This document shows positions 28,145 to 37,394 of a DNA stretch of 64,000 nt, piece after piece (position 1 is the stretch's first letter; the number at the start of each line of letters is the position of its first letter). The translations under genes and the position numbers were made by a program. A model generated the notes under the pieces. The model saw only the letters and a list, made by a program, of their open reading frames with translations. It did no database searches and had not been told where the DNA came from. The stretch is from positions 62,001-126,000 of the forward strand of contig CAYPOD010000005.1 in NCBI GenBank assembly GCA_964412375.1, written 5' to 3'. The stretch is from CADEDV01 sp964412375 (GTDB taxonomy: Bacteria; Bacteroidota; Bacteroidia; Chitinophagales; Chitinophagaceae).

Positions 28145-30526
28145 ATGAAAAGAACGATCAGAAAGGTAGCTGTGCTGGGTTCTGGCGTGATGGGCTCAAG
28201 GATTGCCTGTCATTTTGCTGGCATTGGCATACAGGTTTTGTTGCTTGATATTGTTCCAAAGGATGTTACGGCTGATGCAAAACCGGCAGAAAGAAATAAG
28301 ATTGTGAACGATGCGCTGGCGGCAGCGCTTAAATCCAATCCTGCTCCTGTTTATCATAAAGATGTTGTCAAAAAAATCACAACCGGCAACTTTGAAGACA
28401 ATATGAAAGATATTGCCGCCTGTGATTGGGTGATTGAAGTGGTGGTGGAAAGGCTCGATATCAAGCAAAAAATATTTGAACAGGTAGAAAAATTCAGGAA
28501 GCCCGGCACGTTGATCACATCCAACACGTCCGGCATTCCCATTCACCTGATGACAGAAGGAAGAAGTGATGATTTCAAAAAACATTTTTGCGGCACACAC
28601 TTTTTCAATCCTCCCCGCTATTTAAGGTTACTGGAGATCATCCCCACACCCGACACCGATCCGGCTATCGTTGATTTCCTGATGCAGTATGGCGATCTTT
28701 ATTTAGGTAAAACAACTGTGCTTTGCAAAGACACTCCTGCTTTCATTGCTAACAGGATTGGTGTGTATGGTATTATGGCATTGTTTGGTCTTGTTGATAA
28801 AATGGGTTTGACTATAGATGAAGTGGATGCACTGACCGGGCCGCTAATTGGCCGTCCCAAATCGGCCACGTTCCGGACTGCGGATGTAGTGGGCATAGAT
28901 ACATTGGTGAAAGTGGCCAAAGGTGTTTATGATAATTGCCCCAATGATGAAGCAAGAGATTCGTTTGTTATCCCCGCCTGGTTGAACAAAATGGTAGAGA
29001 ATAACTGGCTGGGTGATAAAACAGGTCAAGGATTTTTTAAGAAAACAAAGGGAACAGGCGGTGAAAAAGAAATTCTGACTCTTAACCTGCAAACATTTGA
29101 ATACGGCCCGAGGGTGAAACCAAAGTTTGCATCACTGGAAGCAGCCAAGCCCATTGACGATCTGCACCAGCGGTTGAAAATGCTTTGTGCAGGACAGGAT
29201 AAAGCCGGGGAATTTTATCGGCACTTTCATTATGGTTTGTTTTCCTACATCTCTCACCGCATTCCCGAAATAAGTGATGAACTCTACCGGGTGGATGATG
29301 CCATGATGGCCGGTTTTGGCTGGGAGATCGGCGCATTTGAAAGCTGGGATCTGCTGGGAGTGGAGAAAACAGTGAAAGCCATGAAGGAAGCCGGGTATAA
29401 AGTGGCTTCATGGGTGGATGAAATGCTGGCTAAGGGTATCAAGTCATTTTATAAAATTGAAAACGGTAATCGTATATGTTACTCTCCACTTACCGGCTCC
29501 ATGATCTCCTCATCAGGCGGCGGGGAGGCTTTCATCGTCATGAGTAATTACCAGGACAAACTGGTTTGGAAAAACGGAAGCTGCAAATTGTATGATCTCG
29601 GAGATGATGTACTGGGTTTGCAATGGTTCACCAAAATGGGAAGCATCGGCGGCGATGTGCTGGCAGGTATCCAGGCTTCAATTGAGAAGGCAGAGAAAAA
29701 TTACAAGGGATTGGTGATCGCCAATGAAGGCGCTAATTTTTCCGCTGGCGCCAATGTGGGAATGATCTTCATGCTGGCCATTGACCAGGAGTATGATGAG
29801 CTGGATATGGCCATTCGACTTTTCCAGAACACCATGATGCGGGCCAGGTACTCATCGGTACCGGTAGTGGTGGCTCCGCATGGGTTGGCATTGGGTGGAG
29901 CCTGTGAATTGAGTTTACATGCAGATAAATGTTGCCCGGCAGCAGAGACTTATACCGGCCTGGTGGAATTAGGCGTGGGCCTGATACCCGGCGGTGGAGG
30001 CACCAAAGAATTTGTGTTGCGGGCATCTGATGAAATGCACGAAGATGAACCGGAAACCATCACGTTAAAGAACCGCTTCTTAACCATTGCCACGGCCAAA
30101 GTTGCCACCTCAGCGTTTGAAGGATTTGACATTGGCGTTTATCGGAAAGGCCTGGATGAAGTAGTGCTGAACCAGGGTCGGAGAATTGCTGAAGCAAAAA
30201 GATCGGTGATAGAAATATATGACAGCGGTTATACGGCTCCTGTACAAAGAAAAGATGTAAAAGTTCTCGGACGTTCTGCTCTTGGTGCATTATATTCGGG
30301 TATTCATGCTATGAAAACAGCCCGTTATGCAACAGAACATGATGCGCTGGTGGCCAAAAAACTGGCCTATGTGATGTGTGGCGGTGACCTGAGTGAACCA
30401 CAGTTTGTTTCCGAACAATACCTGCTTGACCTGGAAAGAGAAGCTTTCCTGTCGCTTTGCGGAGAAAAGAAAACACTGGAGAGAATTCAAAGTGTGCTGA
30501 AGGCAGGCAAACCGGTAAGAAACTGA
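28145..30526 (+). CDS. 3-hydroxyacyl-CoA dehydrogenase / enoyl-CoA hydratase (FadN type)
   Basis: A 793-residue bifunctional beta-oxidation enzyme: hydratase and NAD-dependent dehydrogenase steps in the cytoplasm. The order is that of Bacillus FadN, dehydrogenase first: NAD loop VAVLGSGVMGSRIACHFAG, the dehydrogenase motif GTHFFNPPRYLRLLEI near 155, the HCDH C-terminal helices (FIANRIGVYG), and an enoyl-CoA hydratase domain in the last 350 residues (LVIANEGANFSAGANVGM, GGACELSLHADKC, GVGLIPGGGGTKE). It starts at ATG 28145 behind two palindromes. A thiolase and acyl-CoA dehydrogenase, which commonly follow fadN, are missing here. Confidence 0.92.
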   Translation: MKRTIRKVAVLGSGVMGSRIACHFAGIGIQVLLLDIVPKDVTADAKPAERNKIVNDALAAALKSNPAPVYHKDVVKKITTGNFEDNMKDIAACDWVIEVVVERLDIKQKIFEQVEKFRKPGTLITSNTSGIPIHLMTEGRSDDFKKHFCGTHFFNPPRYLRLLEIIPTPDTDPAIVDFLMQYGDLYLGKTTVLCKDTPAFIANRIGVYGIMALFGLVDKMGLTIDEVDALTGPLIGRPKSATFRTADVVGIDTLVKVAKGVYDNCPNDEARDSFVIPAWLNKMVENNWLGDKTGQGFFKKTKGTGGEKEILTLNLQTFEYGPRVKPKFASLEAAKPIDDLHQRLKMLCAGQDKAGEFYRHFHYGLFSYISHRIPEISDELYRVDDAMMAGFGWEIGAFESWDLLGVEKTVKAMKEAGYKVASWVDEMLAKGIKSFYKIENGNRICYSPLTGSMISSSGGGEAFIVMSNYQDKLVWKNGSCKLYDLGDDVLGLQWFTKMGSIGGDVLAGIQASIEKAEKNYKGLVIANEGANFSAGANVGMIFMLAIDQEYDELDMAIRLFQNTMMRARYSSVPVVVAPHGLALGGACELSLHADKCCPAAETYTGLVELGVGLIPGGGGTKEFVLRASDEMHEDEPETITLKNRFLTIATAKVATSAFEGFDIGVYRKGLDEVVLNQGRRIAEAKRSVIEIYDSGYTAPVQRKDVKVLGRSALGALYSGIHAMKTARYATEHDALVAKKLAYVMCGGDLSEPQFVSEQYLLDLEREAFLSLCGEKKTLERIQSVLKAGKPVRN

Positions 30527-30573
30527 TTTATGCGGGAGGTTGTAATAAAGATTCTTTAACAAAAACCACCAAT

Positions 30574-30930
30574 ATGCAAGCCACACTTGTTGATTTCGCC
30601 AAAGACCAGGTTGTTTACAATTTCACCGGTTGTACAAAGGAAGAACTGGACAACAAACTCAATCTTTTCTTTTCTGCTGAAGGCTACAAATTCAAAGGTG
30701 AAAAAGACGGAGGTCGTATTTACACAAAAGGAAACCAGACACTGCGTGTCATCCTCGGCGCCTTCTGGAAATTCTTTCGGATGCATGTCAGCATCAAGCA
30801 GGAAAATGATCTTTTTTCAGTCAGGATTCAAAAAGATGCCAGCGGGCTGATGGGAGGAGCAGTTGGCATGCACCAGGTGAAAAAGGAATTTACCCGCCTC
30901 ACAGAGGCATTTAAAGTTTATTTTAAGTGA
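30574..30930 (+). CDS. Small conserved-looking protein of unknown function
   Basis: A 118-residue soluble protein, MQATLVDFAKDQVVYNF at the start and FTRLTEAFKVYFK at the end, 47 bases after the FadN-type gene. The open frame reaches upstream to 30457 inside that gene, but ATG 30574 is the plausible start. It has no signal peptide and no known motif; alternating strands (GRIYTKGNQTLRVILGAFWK) and a terminal helix suggest a small alpha/beta fold. It may be co-transcribed with the upstream gene. Confidence 0.7.
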   Translation: MQATLVDFAKDQVVYNFTGCTKEELDNKLNLFFSAEGYKFKGEKDGGRIYTKGNQTLRVILGAFWKFFRMHVSIKQENDLFSVRIQKDASGLMGGAVGMHQVKKEFTRLTEAFKVYFK

Positions 30931-31120
30931 CGCTGATTCATCTTCGTCAGCAGTGTTGACTAAAACGGAAGACTGCAACCGGCTTCTTGCAACAGGAATG
31001 GTAGACTGTCCTTGTAATTGCCCCATATGATTTTTTTCAGATTCAGGGAAAGCTGAATGAAAATAAATGAGCAATTTTGATGGCGGTCTGCCTGTTAAAT
31101 GCTGACCTGCAAAACGTTCA

Positions 31121-31810
31121 ATGGGCATCGCAGAGATTGGCAATGAGTATTTGCTTATTCACTCCCACATCATCATCTATGGCAATGCAGCTGATTCAGC
31201 CATCACCGAAATGATACGGGATGAAGTGGAGACTATGTGGAATGAACCGGAGGGAGTGATCGTTCTGAGGGAACAGCCATACAAAGTAATTTTCAGAATA
31301 ACCGCTGAGTATATCCCTGATCTGTCTGCCCTGGATATTTACCAAAACCTGGATCCCCGTAACAACTATTTTCGTATTGAAGAATATGCTCACGTCAATA
31401 TTTCTTTTGTTGATGCGATTGGTTGTAACAGTGGTTATTTCAAACTGGACAATCTTTATAAAGGCTCCACCACAGCGGCGCATGAATATGGTCACACATT
31501 GGGATTGGTTCACCCGGATGATCTTGATATCCGTGGCCAGGGGGTTCCCGGGATAATGTATCCAAGGGGAACAATAACCGACCCACCCTACCAATACAAT
31601 CCGGGTGCTGAACCCGGTGATAACACAAATGGCGGCACCATGCACCCGAAATTTCGAAAGGTGCGAAAAGAGGATATCAAACAATTAAAGCTGCACAAAT
31701 TATCTTTTGAAAATGAAAAAGCCATTATTGGCGGGTTTACCAGTGTTTGGCACCCTGACCACAAAGACATATCGCCGGATGAATTCTTTCAAACCGGCAT
31801 CATGGCTTAG
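31121..31810 (+). CDS. Leaderless metzincin-like zinc protease
   Basis: A 229-residue protein with the extended zinc site HEYGHTLGLVH: His121, catalytic Glu122, His125 and third ligand His131, followed by a Met-turn candidate, Met146 in GIMYPRG. Zinc motif plus Met-turn is the mark of metzincins (M10-like). What is odd is the lack of any signal peptide, propeptide or cysteine switch: it starts directly with MGIAEIGNEYLLIHSHI. So it either works in the cytoplasm or leaves by a leader-independent route. Its last 11 bases overlap the end of the opposing epimerase gene. Substrate unknown. Confidence 0.82.
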   Translation: MGIAEIGNEYLLIHSHIIIYGNAADSAITEMIRDEVETMWNEPEGVIVLREQPYKVIFRITAEYIPDLSALDIYQNLDPRNNYFRIEEYAHVNISFVDAIGCNSGYFKLDNLYKGSTTAAHEYGHTLGLVHPDDLDIRGQGVPGIMYPRGTITDPPYQYNPGAEPGDNTNGGTMHPKFRKVRKEDIKQLKLHKLSFENEKAIIGGFTSVWHPDHKDISPDEFFQTGIMA

Positions 31811-32732
31811 CCAGTAATGCTTTCAAAGCATCACCGATCTTTGGGTAATGAAATAGAAAACCGGCATCCTGTATTTTTTGATTGCTGACTGTTGTGCTTT
31901 TCAACACTTCAATGCTCATTTCTCCCAACACAATTTTAAGAACAAAAGCAGGAACCCTGATAGGAATAAACCACCTGCCGTTTCTTGTTTTGGCTAATGT
32001 GATCACCAGTTCTTTATTGCTGACAGGGAGATTTGCTACAGCATTATAGACCCCGTTAAATTTTTCATTTTCCAAAGCGCTGATAAAAAGATTCACCAGG
32101 TCGTCAATGTGAATCCAGCTTATCACCTGTTTCCCGTTGCCAAGTATTGTCGCAATGCCCAGCCGTAAGGGTTTGATAAATTCATTCAATGCACCGCCTT
32201 TATTGCTGAGAACAATACCTGTTCTTAATTTCACCACCCGTTTGCCGGATGCGGCTATGTGATCGAGGCTTTTTTCCCATTGAAAACAGGTATTGCCGAG
32301 GAAATCATCCGCAGGAGCATCATCTTCCGTGAATCCACTTTCATTTTCTTTTGCCGGATCGGGACCATACCATCCAATAGCCGAAGCGCTGATCACCGCC
32401 TGCACTTTATTCGGAATTTCTTTCAGCGATTTTACCAGCAGCTCACTGCTTTTCACCCTGCTGTCAAGAATTTCCTGTTTTCTTTTCTTTGTCCATCTTT
32501 TATCTGCAACACCAGCCCCGGCAAGGTGAATAATATATTCCGCTTTTGCAATTGCGGATGTATCTATGGTTTGGTTGCGGATATCCCATTGAGCAAAAGA
32601 AAGCCGCTTATTTTCTGTAATGGTAATTTCCTTCCTGGATAAAACAATAACGGAATAACCTTTTTCAAGCAGGGCTTTGGTCAGCGCCTGGCCTATCAAC
32701 CCGGTTCCCCCGGTCAGCAAAACGGTTGCCAT
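31800..32732 (-). CDS. TIGR01777-family NAD(P)-dependent epimerase-like protein
   Basis: A 310-residue short-chain dehydrogenase/epimerase of the TIGR01777 (YfcH) family. The Rossmann loop LLTGGTGLIGQAL, YIIHLAGAGVADKRW, SASAIGWYG with the active-site-like Tyr, RTGIVLSNKGGAL, GNGKQVISWIHIDDL and a C-terminal domain with PAFVLKIVLGEM all fit. Proteins of this family are sometimes named cell-division inhibitor SulA, but they are unrelated to the SOS inhibitor. Substrate unknown. It overlaps the opposing protease gene by 11 bases at the 3' end. Confidence 0.9.
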   Translation of the reverse strand: MATVLLTGGTGLIGQALTKALLEKGYSVIVLSRKEITITENKRLSFAQWDIRNQTIDTSAIAKAEYIIHLAGAGVADKRWTKKRKQEILDSRVKSSELLVKSLKEIPNKVQAVISASAIGWYGPDPAKENESGFTEDDAPADDFLGNTCFQWEKSLDHIAASGKRVVKLRTGIVLSNKGGALNEFIKPLRLGIATILGNGKQVISWIHIDDLVNLFISALENEKFNGVYNAVANLPVSNKELVITLAKTRNGRWFIPIRVPAFVLKIVLGEMSIEVLKSTTVSNQKIQDAGFLFHYPKIGDALKALLAKP

Positions 32733-32863
32733 GGCTTCAATTTACGGATTATAACAAAGAGGTACAGGGATTGTTCTTCCGGTATTTCCAGCCTTTAGTC
32801 ATTCATGTATTTTATCCGCCGCCTTTGTTATAAATATTTATCTTCATCCGGTAATCAATATGT

Positions 32864-33796
32864 ATGAGTTCAGTTCTGTCTATTCAAAACATCAGCAAAA
32901 ATTATGGCCCTGTCCGTGCTTTGCAGAATGTTTCTTTTGAAGTGCCCAAAGGTTCTGTCTTTGGCATTTTGGGTCCTAATGGAAGTGGCAAAACCACTTT
33001 GCTTGGCATTGTGATGGATATTTTAAAACCTACTGCAGGTAACTTTCTCTGGATGGGACAGCCCGGCAGCAGCAATGAAATGCGTAAACAGATCGGTACA
33101 CTGTTGGAAACCCCTAATTTTTATCATTATCTCAGTGGCCAGAAAAACCTGGAAATAGCAGCCGCTATTAAGGAAAGAGGAAAAGAGGACATCCCAACTG
33201 TGCTGGAGAAAGTGAATCTTGCTCAGCGTAAAAATTCAAAATTCAGCACTTATTCACTGGGTATGAAACAAAGGCTGGCAATTGCATCCACTTTGCTGGG
33301 AAACCCGGATATAATGGTCTTTGATGAACCCACCAATGGTCTCGATCCGGCGGGTATTGCCGAGATAAGAGAACTGATCAAAGAATTGAACCGCCAGGGC
33401 AAGACCATTATTATGGCCAGCCATATTCTTGATGAAGTAGAAAAGGTTTGCACCCATGTGGCCATCATTCAAAAAGGGGTTTTAAAAACAGTGGGTTCTG
33501 TGCAGGATGTGCTCAATGCCGGACCGTCTGACAGGGCTTCAGGAGCAACTGTTGAAATAGAGCTTGCTGCTGAATATCTTCCGGCGCTGGAAGAGATACT
33601 CCGGCAAATACCCGGCATTCTGCATGTTTATCCCAATGACAAAACAATAACAATAGAAGCCGAGGAAACATTAGGCGCCGATGCCATCAATAAGTATTGC
33701 TTTGAAAAGGGAATTGTGTTAAGCCAGCTAACACCCAAACGCAAATCATTGGAGAAGCGTTTTCTGGAGATCACCGGAAACCAAAGTGATCGCTAA
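32864..33796 (+). CDS. ABC transporter ATP-binding protein
   Basis: A 310-residue ATPase of the ABC-2 (drug/lantibiotic-type) class: Walker A GPNGSGKTTLLG, signature YSLGMKQRLAIAS, Walker B IMVFDEPTNGLDP, and the switch His in IIMASHILDEV. The extra C-terminal domain of about 90 residues is usual in this class. It pairs with the permease 18 bases downstream. The exported substrate is not evident. Confidence 0.94.
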   Translation: MSSVLSIQNISKNYGPVRALQNVSFEVPKGSVFGILGPNGSGKTTLLGIVMDILKPTAGNFLWMGQPGSSNEMRKQIGTLLETPNFYHYLSGQKNLEIAAAIKERGKEDIPTVLEKVNLAQRKNSKFSTYSLGMKQRLAIASTLLGNPDIMVFDEPTNGLDPAGIAEIRELIKELNRQGKTIIMASHILDEVEKVCTHVAIIQKGVLKTVGSVQDVLNAGPSDRASGATVEIELAAEYLPALEEILRQIPGILHVYPNDKTITIEAEETLGADAINKYCFEKGIVLSQLTPKRKSLEKRFLEITGNQSDR

Positions 33797-33814
33797 TCAT
33801 TAAATCAAAATGCT

Positions 33815-34612
33815 ATGTTGAAGAATTTACAGATAGAATGGATGAAAATTAAGAACTACCGGGTGTTCCAGGTGTTTTCAGTGCTGTATATGCTCGGCAT
33901 ACTGCTCATTATTTATATTTTTTACAGGATATACCTGAGTATTATTGCAAGCCTGCAAAAAACGGTTACGGGAGTGGACAGTGAAGGAGTGGATGCTTTG
34001 AATTTATTTGTTTCAGACTCCCTTCCTGCAACGGTTTGTTACTGGACCAGCCTGCTGCTTTATTTACCCGGGATGATCATCATCAACCTGTTCATTAACG
34101 AGGTCAACTTCAAAACTCATCGCCAGAATATCATTGACGGCTGGAAAAGAGAGACCTTCATCTACACAAAAATCAGCCTTATACTCTGTATGTCGCTGGT
34201 CATTACGGTGATGAATTTATTGGCCATCATGATCATGGCACAGATCACAAATGCTTCCCTTTCTATCGGTATAGTGAAAGTATTGGGACTTTCATTTGTG
34301 CAGTCTTTTGTTTACCTGATGTTTGCTTTACTGCTGGCCACATTCTTCCGGCGCAGCGGTGTGGCCATTATTGTTTTTTTTATTTACGGGTTATTATTGG
34401 AATTGTTCTTTGTCTGGCTCTTAAGCAAGATCATTCCAGGGGCGCAATATTTTCTTCCTTTGCAGGTTGCCGACTCACTTATTCCTTTTCCCCCGATGAA
34501 AGAATTCTATTCCGACCTTCCTTCGGAATTTGTAATGTTGATTGGATCTCTTGCATTTGCGGGCCTATATGTGTATTTGACAGTGAGGAAATATAAATAT
34601 GATGATCTGTAA
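33815..34612 (+). CDS. ABC-2 type permease
   Basis: A 265-residue membrane protein with six hydrophobic segments, the usual number for an ABC-2 permease, separated by short loops (first near residues 22-43, last near 242-258). It begins MLKNLQIEWMKIKNYRVFQVF, a typical charged N-terminus before helix 1. It lies 18 bases after its ATPase partner and the two form an exporter. Substrate unknown. Confidence 0.88.
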   Translation: MLKNLQIEWMKIKNYRVFQVFSVLYMLGILLIIYIFYRIYLSIIASLQKTVTGVDSEGVDALNLFVSDSLPATVCYWTSLLLYLPGMIIINLFINEVNFKTHRQNIIDGWKRETFIYTKISLILCMSLVITVMNLLAIMIMAQITNASLSIGIVKVLGLSFVQSFVYLMFALLLATFFRRSGVAIIVFFIYGLLLELFFVWLLSKIIPGAQYFLPLQVADSLIPFPPMKEFYSDLPSEFVMLIGSLAFAGLYVYLTVRKYKYDDL

Positions 34613-34767
34613 AAATGATCAGTCGAGATCAATTGCGTATTAGAATCCCCAACTTATTATTGAAGTTGGCCACACAGCAGTGCCAACCGATATAGGGCAA
34701 GGGCCGTCTTGTCAGCGATTTCCTCCTGTTTGTCCATTTTATGACCGGGCAAACAGCATTTGCATCG

Positions 34768-34775
34768 TAAATTTG
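34768..34775 (+). promoter_or_regulatory. -7 element for the DsbD alpha-domain gene
   Basis: TAAATTTG matches TAnnTTTG. It lies 74 bases before ATG 34850 and overlaps a small hairpin (TTTGC-GAAA-GCAAA). No clear -33 element. Confidence 0.35.
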
Positions 34776-34849
34776 CGAAAGCAAAATTTTAACAGGAAAA
34801 ACTGGCCCAAAATCAGGAATTTTGCCGTATTGAATAAAAGAAATCAGGC

Positions 34850-35302
34850 ATGAAGAATTTTATCATATTATCAGTTGTTGTAATGGCTGCTTTGACCAGC
34901 CAGGCGCAGTTAAACCCGGTGAGCTGGTCTTTTTCTGCCAAAAAAATCGACGATAAGACCTATGAGGTTTACATGTCAGCTACCATGCAAAACAAATGGC
35001 ATCTCTATTCACAGGTGCAGCCGGAAGATGCGATAGCCATGCCTACCACTTTCACCATCAATCCCAACCCGCTGTTTACCCTCGAGGGAAAGATCAAAGA
35101 AGTGGGTAAACTGGAAAAATTTCATGACCCCAAACTTGATCTGTCGGCCAACCAGTATTCCAATAAAGTGGATTTTGTCCAGGTGATCAAACTCAAGGGC
35201 AATGTGAAAACCAATTTCAGCGGCAATGTAGAATTTCAGACCTGTGATGATCACAAATGCCTGCCGCCTAAAACAGTGAACTTTAATATCGCCATCAAAT
35301 AG
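34850..35302 (+). CDS. Free-standing periplasmic DsbD alpha-domain protein
   Basis: A 150-residue protein with a signal peptide (residues 1-19, ending SQAQ) and one DsbD_N-type immunoglobulin-like domain. It keeps the redox pair: Cys132 and Cys137 in FQTCDDHKCLPP, the motif by which the DsbD alpha domain takes electrons from the membrane part and gives them to periplasmic partners. The next gene is a full-length DsbD whose own alpha domain has no cysteine. A terminator separates the two, so they may be set at different levels. The role as redox shuttle is inferred from motif and position. Confidence 0.88.
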   Translation: MKNFIILSVVVMAALTSQAQLNPVSWSFSAKKIDDKTYEVYMSATMQNKWHLYSQVQPEDAIAMPTTFTINPNPLFTLEGKIKEVGKLEKFHDPKLDLSANQYSNKVDFVQVIKLKGNVKTNFSGNVEFQTCDDHKCLPPKTVNFNIAIK

Positions 35303-35331
35303 GGGGTGAAACCATCTGGCGAATAAATTTG

Positions 35332-35360
35332 AACGGGTTCTTACGCAGAACTCGTTTTTT
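35332..35360 (+). terminator. Intrinsic terminator between the DsbD alpha gene and dsbD
   Basis: AACGGGTTCT (35332-35341) pairs with AGAACTCGTT (35347-35356), nine Watson-Crick pairs and one G-T, loop TACGC, then a T-run to 35360. It stands 15 bases before the dsbD ATG. Confidence 0.75.
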
Positions 35361-35375
35361 GTAAACAGGAAAATT

Positions 35376-37325
35376 ATGTTGCGCACCTTTCGAACCCTTG
35401 CTGCATTTTGTGCCGGTCTGCTTTTTTCACTGACAGTTATGGCGCAGGATTCAACCGCCATCACCGGCTGGAAAGTAGAAAGTAAAAGAATAGCACAGGG
35501 AAAATATGAACTAACCTTTCAGGTGTCTGCCAATAACGGGTGGCAATTGTATGCTCCCAACCAGTTAATGTTTGATGTAAAGACCACTGATCTTCAGTTT
35601 GCTGATTCTGCCATCATGCAGGAAGGAGAATTCATTCTGGCGTCCACTCCTAAAAAGATCAGCAGTTCTATTTTTGAAGGTGAGGAGATCAATGTTTTTG
35701 AGGGGGAAGCATCATGGAAAATGACCATTTCATTCACCAATGACTCCATTCCTGCAAAACTACCGGGTACGATATTTTACACCTATGCAAAAGGCGATGA
35801 GTTTTATCCTTCCAATCCCCACCCATTTGTGGTGGAGCTGGAAGGAGGAATGGAAGCATGGGAAATAAAAAGAAAGACAATTGACATTAATAATCCCGCC
35901 GAACCATGTGGTGATGATGATACAAAGAACAAGAGCATGTTCACCATTTTCCTGTTGGGATTACTCGGCGGTCTTATCGCACTACTTACACCTTGTGTGT
36001 TTCCGATGATACCGGTTACAGTCACTTTCTTTACCAAGAAATCGCAGGACAGGAAAAAAGGAGTGACAAATGCCATCTTATACGGGCTGTTTATTTTCCT
36101 GATCTATATACTGATCACACTGCCTTTTCATGTGGCGGGTAAAGCCATCAGCCCGGAGATATTCAATAACATTTCTACCAACGTTTGGCTTAACCTGCTA
36201 TTCTTTGCCATCTTTGTTTTCTTTGCTCTTTCTTTTTTTGGTTTGTTTGAAATCGGTTTGCCGGCAGGGCTGGCCAATAAAATGGATGCAAAATCAGGCC
36301 TGGGTAATCTCGGCGGCATCTTTTTCATGGCGGCAACGTTAGCCATTGTTTCTTTCTCCTGCACAGGACCCATTCTTGGAACCTTGCTGGTAGGGGTGGC
36401 CGAACAAGGCGCCTGGCCGCTGACAGTTGGCGCTGCTGGTTTCGGCATTGCGCTGGGATTGCCTTTTGCTTTATTCGCTATGTTTCCACAATGGCTGCAA
36501 TCATTACCAAAATCCGGAGGATGGATGACGGATGTGAAAGTGATACTTGGGTTTTTAGAACTGGCCCTTGCTGTTAAGTTCTTATCCAATGCAGACCTCG
36601 TTGAGCAATGGGGCTTGCTGAAAAGAGAAATTTTCATCGGGCTTTGGGTGCTGATAGGTTTATGTATGGTGCTGTACCTGCTGGGTATTTTAAAAATGGC
36701 CCATAGCTCGCTGGTAAAAAGATTTTCATTTACCAGGATTGCCTTTATTGTTTTGTTTGCTTCCATCACCATTTACCTGGTTCCCGGATTGACCAATACC
36801 AAATGGGCCGATCTCAAACTCATCAGCGGTTTCCCGCCGCCAAGAACATATAGCCTGTATAAAGTGGATAGAGCCGACCTCATTGAGCCCATTCATAATG
36901 ATTACATCAGGGCTTTGGACCAGGCGAAAAAGGAAAATAAGCCATTGTTGATTGACTTTACCGGCTGGGCTTGTGTCAATTGTCGCCGCATGGAAGACAA
37001 AGTGTGGCCGGACAAAGAAGTGGACAGCCTGATGCGGAATGAATTTGTGGTGCTTTCCCTGTATGTTGATGAAAGAAAGAAATTACCGGTGCAGGAGCAA
37101 ACGGTAGTAGTGTTGAACAACGGTACCGAAAAATCTATTGTAACAGTAGGAGATAAATGGTCTACTTTTCAGACAGAGAATTTTGGTGCCACGTCGCAGC
37201 CGCAGTATGCCATTCTCAGCCCTGATGAGAAAGCATTGACCAAAACTAAATTCTATACACCTGATCCGGAGGAATTCGCAACATGGCTCAGGTGCGGTTT
37301 GGAGACTTACCGGAAAAACAAATAG
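35376..37325 (+). CDS. dsbD: Thiol:disulfide interchange protein DsbD
   Basis: DsbD moves electrons from cytoplasmic thioredoxin across the inner membrane to periplasmic thiols. The 649-residue protein has a signal peptide (1-23), an alpha-like domain (about 30-158), eight membrane segments (about 188-480) with Cys207 in LTPCVFPMIP and Cys329 in SCTGPILG, and a C-terminal thioredoxin-like gamma domain with the C533-V-N-C536 site in GWACVNCRRME. The alpha domain is degenerate: where the family has C-x4-C, this one reads TYAKGDEFYPS and the whole domain holds no cysteine; one lone Cys178 sits in the linker. The intact alpha domain is made by the gene just before it. Confidence 0.93.
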   Translation: MLRTFRTLAAFCAGLLFSLTVMAQDSTAITGWKVESKRIAQGKYELTFQVSANNGWQLYAPNQLMFDVKTTDLQFADSAIMQEGEFILASTPKKISSSIFEGEEINVFEGEASWKMTISFTNDSIPAKLPGTIFYTYAKGDEFYPSNPHPFVVELEGGMEAWEIKRKTIDINNPAEPCGDDDTKNKSMFTIFLLGLLGGLIALLTPCVFPMIPVTVTFFTKKSQDRKKGVTNAILYGLFIFLIYILITLPFHVAGKAISPEIFNNISTNVWLNLLFFAIFVFFALSFFGLFEIGLPAGLANKMDAKSGLGNLGGIFFMAATLAIVSFSCTGPILGTLLVGVAEQGAWPLTVGAAGFGIALGLPFALFAMFPQWLQSLPKSGGWMTDVKVILGFLELALAVKFLSNADLVEQWGLLKREIFIGLWVLIGLCMVLYLLGILKMAHSSLVKRFSFTRIAFIVLFASITIYLVPGLTNTKWADLKLISGFPPPRTYSLYKVDRADLIEPIHNDYIRALDQAKKENKPLLIDFTGWACVNCRRMEDKVWPDKEVDSLMRNEFVVLSLYVDERKKLPVQEQTVVVLNNGTEKSIVTVGDKWSTFQTENFGATSQPQYAILSPDEKALTKTKFYTPDPEEFATWLRCGLETYRKNK

Positions 37326-37346
37326 AAAAGGGTTTAGCTTTTAATA

Positions 37347-37385
37347 AAAGACCTCCCGGTGCAGGATGCAATCCGGGAGGTCTTT
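37347..37385. terminator. Bidirectional terminator between dsbD and the sigma factor gene
   Basis: AAAGACCTCCCGG (37347-37359) and CCGGGAGGTCTTT (37373-37385) give a perfect 13-pair stem with a 13-base loop, 21 bases after the dsbD stop, between convergent genes. Confidence 0.85.
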
Positions 37386-37394
37386 CAGTTTGGT

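Noticed and set aside
31800..32732. Name SulA / cell-division inhibitor for the epimerase
   Set aside because: The protein is a Rossmann-fold TIGR01777 member; it has nothing of the SOS SulA.
34649..34669. Hairpin CCAACTT / AAGTTGG after the ABC permease as a terminator
   Set aside because: Seven-pair stem without any T-run; left unannotated as terminator.
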